From Desulfosarcina cetonica JCM 12296 (GTDB lineage: Bacteria; Desulfobacterota; Desulfobacteria; Desulfobacterales; Desulfosarcinaceae), in the NCBI RefSeq assembly GCF_001311845.1, contig NZ_BBCC01000054.1, positions 1-32,870 on the forward strand: 32,870 nucleotides of DNA, written 5' to 3'. The translations under genes and the position numbers were made by a program. Of this stretch, positions 16,854-25,382 are shown in pieces; the first letter of the stretch is position 1; each line of letters starts with the position of its first letter. Below the pieces are notes generated by a model that was not told the origin of the DNA, ran no database searches, and saw only the letters and a program-made list of their open reading frames with translations.

Positions 16854-17926
16854 ATGGCCACCCAAGACCGCTCGCTGATGAATCTGCGCCTACCATCAGG
16901 AATAGAGAAACTCGACCATGTCATCGAAGGGTACCAATCCTTCCAAGCCCTGCACGCCGCCCTGGAACTGGGCGTATTCGCGTTCCTTGACAACAGGGGG
17001 CCCAGCAACCGCAATACCATCGCCGAAGGCATCGGGATCAACGGGATGTTTTCAAGGGATTTTCTCAACACGCTGGTGGATATGGGGTTTCTGTCCATCC
17101 ACAATGAATTGTATGTCAATACCAAGGCGGCCAACGATTTTCTCCTGCCGCGCAGCCCGTTTTTCCAAGGTGCGTGGATCCAAAGCGCCACCCGGAATGC
17201 TCACTGGAGCGACCTGGCGGCGGCCATGCGGCGTGAACAGCCGCAAACGGGCGCCTTCAACGCCGGCCCCAGCCTGATTTTCTCGATGCACTCGGCCAGC
17301 GTGCCCTTCGCGGGGAATTGCAATCGGTCACCGAAGCCATCTCCAACTGGGATGGATTCTATAACGCCAGACGGTTGCTGGACATCGGCGGCGGCCACGG
17401 CCTCTACGCCATTGCCCTGTGCCAGGCAAACCCACATCTGGAAGCAACCGTGTTGGATAAACCCTTCGTCATCAAAACCACCATGCGCTATGTCACGGAT
17501 TTCGGAATGCAAAACCGCATCGTCGCTCAGGCCGGAGATATCACCGAGGATGATTTCGGTTCAGGGTATGATATCGTGATCGTCTCCCACCTGCTCTACA
17601 AATTTCGCAAAAATCTGGCACCGATTTTCGACAACGTGTGCGCCTGCCTCAATCCCGGCGGGCTGTTGGTGAGCAATCATTGGTTCTGCGCTCCCGGATG
17701 TGCCGCAGAAGGAAGCGGTGTTCAGGAGTTGGGTAAGGCACTGCAAAGCTTCGGCCATCCCCTCTGCCATGTGGAAGACTTTGACAAGCTGTTTGCCGCC
17801 AAGGGACTGCAACTGCAGGAAACCTGCGTCGTACCCACCGCATTCGGTCCTTCACGCCTCAGCTTGGCCGTCAAGGAAACGCAAACAGCCATCGGCGAGC
17901 CGCAACCCTCCAGCTGCTGTTGTTAG
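16854..17926 (+). CDS. O-methyltransferase-like protein with C-terminal cysteine tail (one frameshift)
   Basis: The N-terminal ~110 residues form a helical, winged-helix dimerisation domain as in hydroxyindole/caffeate O-methyltransferases (FQALHAALELGVFAFL, RDFLNTLVDMGFLS). The C-terminal domain has SAM motif I (LLDIGGGHGLYAIAL), then GSGYDIVIVSHLLYKF and LNPGGLLVSNHWF. One missing base near 17301 (probably a G) connects the frames into 357 residues. The protein ends in SSCCC, an unusual cluster that could bind a metal. The ATG at 16854 has GGGAGAAG upstream. It starts the second half of the cluster and is followed 25 bases later by the second DUF364 gene. The substrate is unknown. Confidence 0.82.
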
Positions 17927-17951
17927 GGTGCTGGCAAGAAGGAGTGAAACC

Positions 17952-18803
17952 GTGATCCCCACGCACCATGTGTCCGATACGTTGTTAATGGAAACCGTGG
18001 CCCATTTACGCTCGATGCTGGGGCCGGAAATGGATCAATTGACGGTCGAACGTGCTGTCATCGGGATATTCTTCTCAGGCATCAAACTGTCCAACGGCGA
18101 GGGCGGCATCTGTTTTACGCCGGTCAAGGAGATTCCCGAAGCGGTCTGCTGCCCCAGTTCAGCACGGGCCATGCCGAACTCCGGCAAACTGGTCGGGCAG
18201 CCGGTCGGGTACTACATCCAGCGCATGCAGCAGGGCGGGCCGCTGCAGAAAGCCCTGGGTATCGCCGTTCTCAACGCGCTGTCGGCCACCTGTTGGCGTC
18301 TTCATCCGCCCACGAGCTACCGGCTCATCAAAGGCATTGACCCGGTTGAGAATCGAACGATCGCTGACGATGCCGAGGTCGTCGTGATCGGTGCCCTGGT
18401 GCCATATTTCCGCATGCTCAAACGCCGGGAGAAGCCGTTCACCATCCTGGAGAAGGATCCGCGCACGCTCAAACCCGACGAAATGAAATTTTTCCAACCC
18501 CAGGAAAACGCCGGCAGGTGCATTGCTGCCGCGGATCTGTTGATCATCACCGGCACCACCTTGATCAACAACACCTTGGAAGAAATTCTGGGCCAGATGA
18601 AAAGCGGTGCCGAAGCCGTGCTGGTCGGCCCCACGGCAAGCATGCTGCCGGATGCATTTTTCAGCCGCGGCATCACATCTATCGGCGGCATCATGGTAAC
18701 CGATGCGGACCGGCTGCTCGACACCCTGGCCGAGGCGGGGTCGGGCTATCACTTTTATGGAAAATCGGCTGAACGGCTAGTGATCGAAAAGCAGCTCAAT
18801 TGA
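17952..18803 (+). CDS. DUF364 protein (putative heavy-metal chelation), second copy
   Basis: This 283-residue protein is a close paralogue of the first copy over its full length: both share LMETV, TVERxVxGIFFSGxKLSNG, AVCCPSSARAMPN, SATCW, LEKDPRTLK, ITGTTLIN, LVGPTASMLP and GSGYHFYGKSAERLVI-type ends. It starts at a GTG (17952) with GGAG seven bases upstream. The adjacent longer open frame from 17700 is antisense to nothing and overlaps the methyltransferase, so it is rejected. Keeping two paralogues in one cluster suggests a heterodimer or two successive steps. The frame is intact. Confidence 0.87.
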   Translation: MIPTHHVSDTLLMETVAHLRSMLGPEMDQLTVERAVIGIFFSGIKLSNGEGGICFTPVKEIPEAVCCPSSARAMPNSGKLVGQPVGYYIQRMQQGGPLQKALGIAVLNALSATCWRLHPPTSYRLIKGIDPVENRTIADDAEVVVIGALVPYFRMLKRREKPFTILEKDPRTLKPDEMKFFQPQENAGRCIAAADLLIITGTTLINNTLEEILGQMKSGAEAVLVGPTASMLPDAFFSRGITSIGGIMVTDADRLLDTLAEAGSGYHFYGKSAERLVIEKQLN

Positions 18804-18898
18804 TCCACTGATGACGGCAAACCTTCCCTCGTAATGGCATCTACTCACGCGGATACGAAAAAGGAATCGGAAACGACTTGAGAAAAAGGACTCGCCGC

Positions 18899-21151
18899 AT
18901 GAAAACGCACGCATATCTGAACTCGGGCAGGAAACCCACGATTCTTTTATTGGTGAGCATGATCTTTTTTTTAGCTTTCAACGATAGCCATGCGCAGGAA
19001 ACGGCCCAAACGGACACGGATGTTCAGACCCTTCCCCCGGTCAACGTGGTTGATGAAAAGGAATCGGCAACCACCATCACCCCACCGGAATCGGTCGTGG
19101 GCACCCAGGAAACCGTCGGCAGGGCCACCATCGGCATCCAGGGCGGCGCGGAACAGATCAATCCGTACAAGGCCATTTCCATGCAGCCGGGTGTGGATAT
19201 TCGCAACAACGATGCCTTCGGGCTGGATATCTCCCATCGGATTCGCGGGAAATCGGATCGCAATATCGGGGAAACCATCGAGGGCTTGCCGATCAAGGGC
19301 ATCGGTCCGGGAATCGGGTTGAGCACGATGATGGACCTTGAGAATATCGACACCATCTCGGTTTCCAAGGGCGCGGTTTCAGCGGACAGCGGCTTCGGGT
19401 ATGGCAGCGACAACGGAATGGTGGACATGCGGGTCCGGCGACCCGGCGACAAAAGCCACGGGATGGCCAAGCAGGCCCTGGGAAGCGACGCCTTCACCCG
19501 CAGTTTCATCCGTCTGGACAGCGGTGAGATGGGCCGGATTGCCAAGCTGTTTGTATCCGGCTCTTATACGGAAGCCGACAAATGGAAGGGCAGCGGTGAT
19601 TCGCCGGACGGCCGCAAGAATGTCGCCATGGGTCTTTCGGGAACCACCGACCAGCCCATCCAATGGGAATTTTACGGTGTCTACAACAATGACAGCAAGC
19701 ATTCCTACCGAGGGCTGAGTTACGAGCAGACCCGGGATCTGTCGGCCAACACGGATTTCGACTACAACGATTCCCTGACCGGGAACAGCGCCACGGATGC
19801 CTATTACTACGATAACAATCGCCAGCATTTTGAAACCAGCACCGTTTTCGGAAAGATCGCCATTCCGTTGAGCGATCATTCATCCCTGACGATCAAGCCA
19901 TACTACCTGCACGACCGGGGAACCTGGTATTTGGGCAGCAGTGGCAAGGTGATCGATTGGTCGGTGGATCACGATACCATGGGAGGCGTGATCGAGTACC
20001 GGTATGCCATCGATCAGGGCGAAATCAAGGCGGGCTACTGGTACCAGGAAGACGAAGCACCCGGACCGCCCACATCGAGAAAGTACCGCTCCACGAAAGA
20101 CCTGACGTTCTTGGGCTGGGAACGGCTGGTGGAAGTGGACAATCACAAGTTCAGTAGTCCTTTTGTAACGGCGGAGAAAACCATTGGGGCGACCACACTG
20201 GCGGCGGGTGTGCGCTATCTGTGGCTGACCCAGCCCGATTTGACCAGTTACGATGTCACCGGCCTTCCCGATGTGGATTATGACGATGCACTGGCGCTGG
20301 ATCCGGATGTTAAGCTTCACGTGGATGGCCAGACCCATGAGGTTTTCCTGCCCAATATCGGCATCACCCATCGTTTCCAGGACGCCCTCCAACTCCGGGC
20401 AAGCTATGGCCGGACCTACAACACCCCCCATTACAGCCTCGGCAAACAGATCACGACCCTTCAGGCCAAGGGTATGAGCGACGCCGAGCTGCAGGCCGTA
20501 TGGGACAGCATTGAACCGGAGACCGGCGATAATTTCGATCTGGGGCTGAATTATACCTTTGACCGGGGGTTTATCACGCCGACCGTATTTTACTCCCTGA
20601 TGAAAAATGTGGGCGGCAGCTTCTACGATCCCGATCTTGACATGACCTATACCCAAAACTCCGCCGAAGCCCAATCCTACGGTGTCGAACTGGCGGCCGG
20701 CTGTACCCTCACGCCGGAATTAAGCGTCAGTGCGGCCATAACCTATACCCAATATGAATTCACCAGCGACATCGAGGCGGCCGGTGGTTCGACCATCGAA
20801 TCCGATGGGCATCAGATCCCCGATGTGCCCGAATGGATGGCCAACCTCTCGCTGAACTGGGAGAAAAACGGCTACCGGATCACGCCGAGTATTCGCTACA
20901 TGGGTGAGCGCTATGTGGATGTGGAAAACAAGTACTCCCTGGGTGCCTATTTTCTCGTCGATCTGGCCCTGAGCAAAACCTTCCAGCTGACCTCAAAACA
21001 GGCGCTCACCGTCTCGTTTTCGGCAACCAACCTGCTGGACAAGGAATATATTTCGGACATCTCCGCCGCGGATGCGGCCATCGGCCAGGACACGACCTAT
21101 ACCGTCGGCGCGCCGCAGACGTTCTTCATCGCCTTGCAATACGACATTTGA
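18899..21151 (+). CDS. TonB-dependent outer-membrane receptor, first copy
   Basis: This 750-residue receptor has a signal peptide (hydrophobic core LLLVSMIFFLAF, cleavage near SHAQE), a TonB-box-like segment (PPVNVVDEK), a plug domain (about residues 60-175; IRGKSDRNIGETIEGLPIKG, ISVSKGAVSADSGFGYGSDN) and a 22-strand-type beta barrel ending in an aromatic-rich C-terminus (FFIALQYDI). It is not close to a receptor I can name; siderophore, heme or corrinoid receptors are all possible. The ATG at 18899 has AAAAAGGA eight bases upstream. It lies between DUF364 and the GTPase in the same operon, 95 bases after DUF364. The frame is intact over 2.2 kb. Confidence 0.88.
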   Translation: MKTHAYLNSGRKPTILLLVSMIFFLAFNDSHAQETAQTDTDVQTLPPVNVVDEKESATTITPPESVVGTQETVGRATIGIQGGAEQINPYKAISMQPGVDIRNNDAFGLDISHRIRGKSDRNIGETIEGLPIKGIGPGIGLSTMMDLENIDTISVSKGAVSADSGFGYGSDNGMVDMRVRRPGDKSHGMAKQALGSDAFTRSFIRLDSGEMGRIAKLFVSGSYTEADKWKGSGDSPDGRKNVAMGLSGTTDQPIQWEFYGVYNNDSKHSYRGLSYEQTRDLSANTDFDYNDSLTGNSATDAYYYDNNRQHFETSTVFGKIAIPLSDHSSLTIKPYYLHDRGTWYLGSSGKVIDWSVDHDTMGGVIEYRYAIDQGEIKAGYWYQEDEAPGPPTSRKYRSTKDLTFLGWERLVEVDNHKFSSPFVTAEKTIGATTLAAGVRYLWLTQPDLTSYDVTGLPDVDYDDALALDPDVKLHVDGQTHEVFLPNIGITHRFQDALQLRASYGRTYNTPHYSLGKQITTLQAKGMSDAELQAVWDSIEPETGDNFDLGLNYTFDRGFITPTVFYSLMKNVGGSFYDPDLDMTYTQNSAEAQSYGVELAAGCTLTPELSVSAAITYTQYEFTSDIEAAGGSTIESDGHQIPDVPEWMANLSLNWEKNGYRITPSIRYMGERYVDVENKYSLGAYFLVDLALSKTFQLTSKQALTVSFSATNLLDKEYISDISAADAAIGQDTTYTVGAPQTFFIALQYDI

Positions 21152-21165
21152 AAGGAGCTTACCGG

Positions 21166-21881
21166 GTGTCCCTTCGTTTCGTCATCGTCGCCGGCCCCCC
21201 CTCCTCGGGGAAGACATCGGTCATGCTGCATGCCATCGCGCATCTGAAGAAAGACCGCATCGCGGTGGCGGTGTGCAAGATCGATTGTCTGGAAACCGCG
21301 GATGACCGGCGCTATCGCCAGCTCGACATCCCGGTGGCCATCGGGCTCAGCGATTACCTGTGTCCGGATCATTTCTATGCCGTCAATCTGGAAGAGGTGT
21401 GGGACTGGGCCATTGATCAGGCGCCGAGGTGGTGGTGGTGGAAACCGCCGGGCTCTGTCACCGGTGTGCCCCGGCCGTGGACGGCTGCCTGACCCTTTGC
21501 GTGATCGACAACCTGGTCGGTCTGGAGACGCCCAAAAAGATCGGCCCCATGCTGAGCACCGCCGATATTATCGCCATCACCAAGGGCGACATGGTTTCCC
21601 AGGCCGAAAAGGAAGTCTTCCGCGATGCGGTGGAAACCGTCAATCCCCGCGCCCGGGTCATCCATGTCAACGGTCTGAGCGGCCAGGGAACCCTGGCCCT
21701 CAAGCGGGCTATTCTCGCCACCCCGCCGATGGAGAAAATCACCGGTCAGGCCTTGCGATATGCCATGCCGGCCGCGACCTGTTCGTACTGTGCGGGAGAG
21801 ACCATTGTGGGCGCGTCGTTCCAGATGGGCAATATCAAGAAAATCGATTTCGGAGAAGTTGATCCATGCTGCGGAAAATAA
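21166..21881 (+). CDS. Cysteine-rich G3E-type GTPase (CobW/HypB/UreG-like, one frameshift)
   Basis: This is a 238-residue SIMIBI GTPase after adding one missing G near 21425. Walker A is AGPPSSGKTS (about residues 9-18), Walker B is VVVVETAGL (89-97) and the base-recognition motif is TKGD (139-142) in place of NKxD. Cysteines stand out: CPDH at 66-69, recalling the CPH metal site of UreG; CHRC at 98-101; CSYC near 206-209; and a terminal CCGK. G3E proteins deliver Ni, Co or Zn to enzymes with GTP hydrolysis, so a metal-insertion role is inferred. The GTG start at 21166 has GGAG eight bases upstream. The next gene overlaps its end by 16 bases. Confidence 0.8.
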
Positions 21882-22707
21882 CCCTTCTGGGCGGCCTGGA
21901 CAAAGACAGCCGGCCGGAGCCGATCCGACGCCTGGAGATCCACCCCGGCGAGATCCTGGCCGTGGTCGGTCCGACCGGTGCGGGCAAAACCCAGTTGATC
22001 GCCGACATCGAGCAGTATCGCGAGGGCGAATCCCCCACCGGGAGACAGGTGATCATCGATGATGATCACGCCGCCGAGGCGCCGTCATCTCCGGTCCCGC
22101 GCCATCTGGTGGCGGAAGTCTCTCAAAAAATGAATTTCATCATCGATGCCTCGGTCGCCACGTTTTTGACCCGGCACGCCAAGGTTCGCGCCATTTCCGC
22201 CCCCGAGGCCATCATCGAAACGGTGCTGAGCGTGGCCAACCAACTGGCCGGCGAGCCCATCTTACCCACGGACAATCTGACCCGGCTCAGCGGCGGCCAG
22301 GCGCGGGCTTGATGGTCGGCGATGTCGCCTTGATCAGCAATGCACCGGTGGTCCTGATCGACGAGATCGAAAACGCCGGCATCGATCGGCTTCTGGCCAT
22401 GGCCATCCTTGCGGCCCATGGCAAAATCGTGCTGGTGGTGACCCATGACCCGATGCTGATGCTGATGGCCGGGCGCCGGGTGATCATGAAAAACGGGGGC
22501 ATGCACAACCTGCATCGCACCACCCCGGCAGAGATCGCCATCAAGGAAACGCTGGCCACCCGGGAAAAGGAACTCTCCCAACTACGGGACATCCTGCGTA
22601 GCGGCCGGCAGCTCACCGACAACGTTCCCCAAAAGGAGGCGCCAGACCAATGGCCAGCATTTTGTTGCACTGCCCGCTCAATATCAGCCGATCACTCGGT
22701 CAAATGA
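21866..22707 (+). CDS. ABC ATPase without a partner permease (one frameshift)
   Basis: This 280-residue ATPase has Walker A (GPTGAGKTQL), signature (LSGGQARAL), Walker B (VVLIDEIENAGID) and H-loop (VVTHDP). The segment between Walker A and signature is short and lacks the standard Q-loop wording (VAEVSQKMNF). One missing T at about 22308-22311 connects the frames. No transmembrane protein lies beside it in this sub-operon. It overlaps the GTPase end by 16 bases and the next gene by 58 bases, so the three are tightly coupled. It may power a soluble metal- or cofactor-handling complex, or it may pair with a permease elsewhere. Confidence 0.75.
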
Positions 22708-23540
22708 TAGACGATTTCTGCCGGACGTGGCAGGAAAAACACGGCATTGAGGTGACCCTTCAGACCCAGCCCCATCGCCCGGATGAGGCCAGTCTGTTTC
22801 AGACCGGTCTGGATGAGGGTCAGTTTCCCGACCTGACGCTTGGGCATGTCAATGACTTCGCCGATCTTCCGGACGGCTATCTGCAAACCTATTTTAGCGC
22901 CCTGCCCGATCGCTTTCCCCTTAGAACCGAGCTGGTCGAACAGGGATTCCGGGACCCGGCCGGCTATTTTCATCCGTTTGTCGTCATTCCCTTTGCGATC
23001 TTTTACAACCACCAGCTGATCGGCGCGGATGAGATCCCCCGCCGGTGGGAGGACCTACTCGATCCGCAGTGGCATCAAAAAATTCTCATGCCGGATGTCT
23101 TCCGGGTGGTCTCCAAGGTGATCCATGCGTTCATGCAGGCGGATTTCCCCGATGGCATCGACCCATTCAGGCAAAACGCGGTCTGCAAGGGTGCGCCTCC
23201 GGAAGTGGTCACGGCCGTGGATGAGGGACGCTACCCCCTCGGCATCACCAATATCGCGTTCGCGCGGGTTTCGCGTCATAAAAATACCCGCGTCATCTGG
23301 CCCGCGGATGGTCTGTTCTGCATGCCCCAGGTCATGGTCTTCAGCCGGCAGGCGCCGGATGCCATGCTGGAAATCGGCGATTTTCTCATGTCTCCGACGG
23401 TTCAGGATTACTTTTCCCTGCAGAGTTTCGTACCGGCCGCCCCGAATGTGTCGCTGCATTCGCTGGTGGCGGAGAACCACTGCCATCTGCGCTGGAAAAA
23501 CTGGCCTGCGTTTCTTGAAGCCGTGGGTGACAAGCAATAG
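22650..23540 (+). CDS. Type-2 binding-protein-like protein lacking a signal peptide
   Basis: This 296-residue protein has the fold pattern of ferric-iron or polyamine ABC binding proteins (HCPLNISRSLGQMIDDFCRTWQ, QFPDLTLGHVNDFADL, PFVVIPFAIFYNHQLIGADE, PRRWEDLLDPQWHQKILMPD, VMVFSRQAPDAMLEIGDFLMSP). Its N-terminus begins directly with the first beta strand. The upstream codons in frame are polar and no hydrophobic leader exists, so the protein appears cytoplasmic. The ATG at 22650 has AGGAGG ten bases upstream and overlaps the ATPase gene. A cytoplasmic binding-protein fold next to a cytoplasmic ATPase and GTPase is unusual. The frame is intact. Confidence 0.78.
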   Translation: MASILLHCPLNISRSLGQMIDDFCRTWQEKHGIEVTLQTQPHRPDEASLFQTGLDEGQFPDLTLGHVNDFADLPDGYLQTYFSALPDRFPLRTELVEQGFRDPAGYFHPFVVIPFAIFYNHQLIGADEIPRRWEDLLDPQWHQKILMPDVFRVVSKVIHAFMQADFPDGIDPFRQNAVCKGAPPEVVTAVDEGRYPLGITNIAFARVSRHKNTRVIWPADGLFCMPQVMVFSRQAPDAMLEIGDFLMSPTVQDYFSLQSFVPAAPNVSLHSLVAENHCHLRWKNWPAFLEAVGDKQ

Positions 23541-23576
23541 CGGCAGTTTGAAAAAAAGAACTAAAGGAGAATTCCC

Positions 23577-24176
23577 GTGCTGTCCAATGGTCGACATTCG
23601 TTATCTCCGGTGTATCCCCTGATCGCCCAGCAAATTGTCGATGACTACCAGGTGACCTGCGGCACCTGTATCGATATCGGCACCGGCCCCGGCCATATCG
23701 GCATTGAATTGGCCAAAATCACCGATCTTACGATCTACTTCGTGGATCTGAAACCCGAGGCCCTATCCAAGGCCAAGCACCGTGTTGCCGAATGCGGCCT
23801 GAACAACGCGGCCCACTTTGTGGAAGCCGATGTCTGCCAGCTGCCCTTCTGCGAGCATTTCGCCGATCTGGTGGTCAGTCGTGGGTCCCTCTGGTTCTGG
23901 CACGATCAGGTCAAGGGCCTGCAGGAGATTCACCGCATTCTCAAACCGGGTGCGATTGCCTTTGTCGGTGGCGGTTTGGGCCGCTACACACCGGCCAGCA
24001 TGCGCAAGCGATTGAAAGGCCTGGGACGCAAGATGATGGAAAAACACGGCGGCGCCAAATTCCTCAAGGGCGCCGAACTCGGGCAACTGCTCGGCGAAAC
24101 CGGGCTGAACGGGTGTCGGCTCGTCACCGATGTAAATGATCAGCCGGCGACGTGGATAGAGATGCACAAATCTTGA
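23577..24176 (+). CDS. Small class I SAM-dependent methyltransferase
   Basis: This 199-residue methyltransferase has SAM motif I (CIDIGTGPGHIGIELA), the acidic ribose-binding residue (YFVDLKPEAL), motif II (HFVEADVCQLPFCEHFADLVVSR) and motif III (ILKPGAIAFVGG), as in the UbiE/Methyltransf_11 type. The substrate is unknown. The GTG start at 23577 has AAAGGAG seven bases upstream. It is the last gene before hairpin repeat D, whose first bases supply its TGA stop. It is the third methyltransferase in the cluster. The frame is intact. Confidence 0.84.
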   Translation: MLSNGRHSLSPVYPLIAQQIVDDYQVTCGTCIDIGTGPGHIGIELAKITDLTIYFVDLKPEALSKAKHRVAECGLNNAAHFVEADVCQLPFCEHFADLVVSRGSLWFWHDQVKGLQEIHRILKPGAIAFVGGGLGRYTPASMRKRLKGLGRKMMEKHGGAKFLKGAELGQLLGETGLNGCRLVTDVNDQPATWIEMHKS

Positions 24177-24330
24177 CGGATTCGTAAAGAGCCCAATATC
24201 GGCGTTACGCGAATCCTTCGTCACTGCAACGTACGCAAAAGTACGTCTCGCTCCTTAAGGATTCGCAAGCTTGATCTTGGGCTCTTTACGAATCGTCGGA
24301 ACAGCGGCTTTTTGCGAGGTCATCAACCTG
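24175..24330 (+). repeat. Hairpin repeat copy D (MITE-like)
   Basis: The core is 24175-24297 (123 bp), more degenerate than A-C (for example CGTACGCAAAAGTACG in the centre and AATCGTC at the right end), followed by a tail (CTTTTTGCGAGGTCATCAA) to about 24330. Its left end overlaps the TGA of the methyltransferase gene. It separates the cytoplasmic-protein operon from the Fec/Btu-type transporter. Confidence 0.85.
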
Positions 24331-24344
24331 GAAAGGCGATCACC

Positions 24345-25382
24345 ATGCGGCAATCTGCAGGTAAGCTTCTGATCTTTGTTCTTCTTCTATGGGCCGTGGC
24401 AAGCGCCCCGGCCCAGGCCCGCCAGATCACCGACATGGCCGGGCGCACGGTCACCGTTCCGGACGTGATCCACAAGGTCTACGGCACCTCGCCGCCGGCG
24501 ACACTGATGGTCTACGCCATGGATCCCGCCCTGGTGGTCGGATTGAACATGCCCGTCAGGCCCGATAACGTCCCCTACCTGGATCCACGCATGACCGCCT
24601 TGCCCGTGATCGGGGGATGGTTCGGCCAGGGACGCAGCGCCAACCTGGAAACCCTTCTGGCATTGCAGCCGGATATCATCCTGGTCTGGTGGTGGAAGTA
24701 CTCGGCCATGGATGAGAAAATAGCCAACGCCTTGGAACCGCTGGGCATCCCGGTGGTGTACATGGCACTGGACCAGTTGGCGGATTACCCCAAGGCCTTT
24801 GATTTCCTGGGGATGTTGTTCAACCGGGAAGCGCGGGCCCGCACGCTCGGCAACCATGCACGGCAGGTCCTTGCCGAAGCTGCGCGGGTGCGCGCGGCCA
24901 TCCCGACGGACGCCGGGGTTTCGGTGTACTATGCCGAAGAGGCGGACGGTCTCTCCACCGAATGCCACACCTCCGTGCATGCCGAGCTGATTGCGCTGAG
25001 CGGCGGCGAGAATGTTCACCGCTGCATCCAGCGCACCCGCATCGGCAAACAGAAAATTTCCATGGAACAGGTCCTGAATTACGATCCCCAGGTCATTGTC
25101 GCCCACGAGCGCCTCTTCTTCGAGCACATCAAGAAGGATCCGAAATGGCAAAACATCCGTGCCGTGCAGAGTGGGCGCGTCTACCGGATTCCCAACCGGC
25201 CGTTCAACTGGTTTGACCGCCCGCCCTCCTTCATGCGCCTGTTGGGATTGAAATGGATGCTGCATAAGCTCTACCCGGATCACACGGCCATCGATATGGT
25301 CGCCGAAACGCGGCATTTCTATCAGCTGTTCCTCAATGTCGACCTGGACGAAGCCGCCGCCCGGGACCTCTTGGCCCCATGA
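24345..25382 (+). CDS. FecB/BtuF-type periplasmic binding protein
   Basis: This 345-residue protein is the periplasmic component of an iron-chelate or corrinoid importer. It has a signal peptide (LLIFVLLLWAVASAPAQA), then ITDMAGRTVTVPD, typical of FecB/BtuF, TLLALQPDIILVWWW, a long inter-lobe helix (about residues 150-190) and a C-lobe with VYYAEEADGLSTECHTS, ELIALSGGENV, LNYDPQVIVAHE and FNWFDRPPSFMRLLGLKWM. The ATG at 24345 follows GGAAAGG. Its stop overlaps the permease ATG (ATGA). Substrate uncertain: Fe siderophore, corrinoid or another metal chelate. The frame is intact. Confidence 0.9.
   Translation: MRQSAGKLLIFVLLLWAVASAPAQARQITDMAGRTVTVPDVIHKVYGTSPPATLMVYAMDPALVVGLNMPVRPDNVPYLDPRMTALPVIGGWFGQGRSANLETLLALQPDIILVWWWKYSAMDEKIANALEPLGIPVVYMALDQLADYPKAFDFLGMLFNREARARTLGNHARQVLAEAARVRAAIPTDAGVSVYYAEEADGLSTECHTSVHAELIALSGGENVHRCIQRTRIGKQKISMEQVLNYDPQVIVAHERLFFEHIKKDPKWQNIRAVQSGRVYRIPNRPFNWFDRPPSFMRLLGLKWMLHKLYPDHTAIDMVAETRHFYQLFLNVDLDEAAARDLLAP

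Noticed and set aside
17700..17951. N-terminal extension of the second DUF364 frame
   Set aside because: It overlaps the methyltransferase C-terminus; the GTG at 17952 has a proper ribosome site and aligns with the first DUF364 copy.
21420..22315. Programmed frameshifting in the GTPase and ATPase genes
   Set aside because: Similar one-base losses occur in unrelated genes throughout the window, including transporters, so a shared technical cause is more economical.
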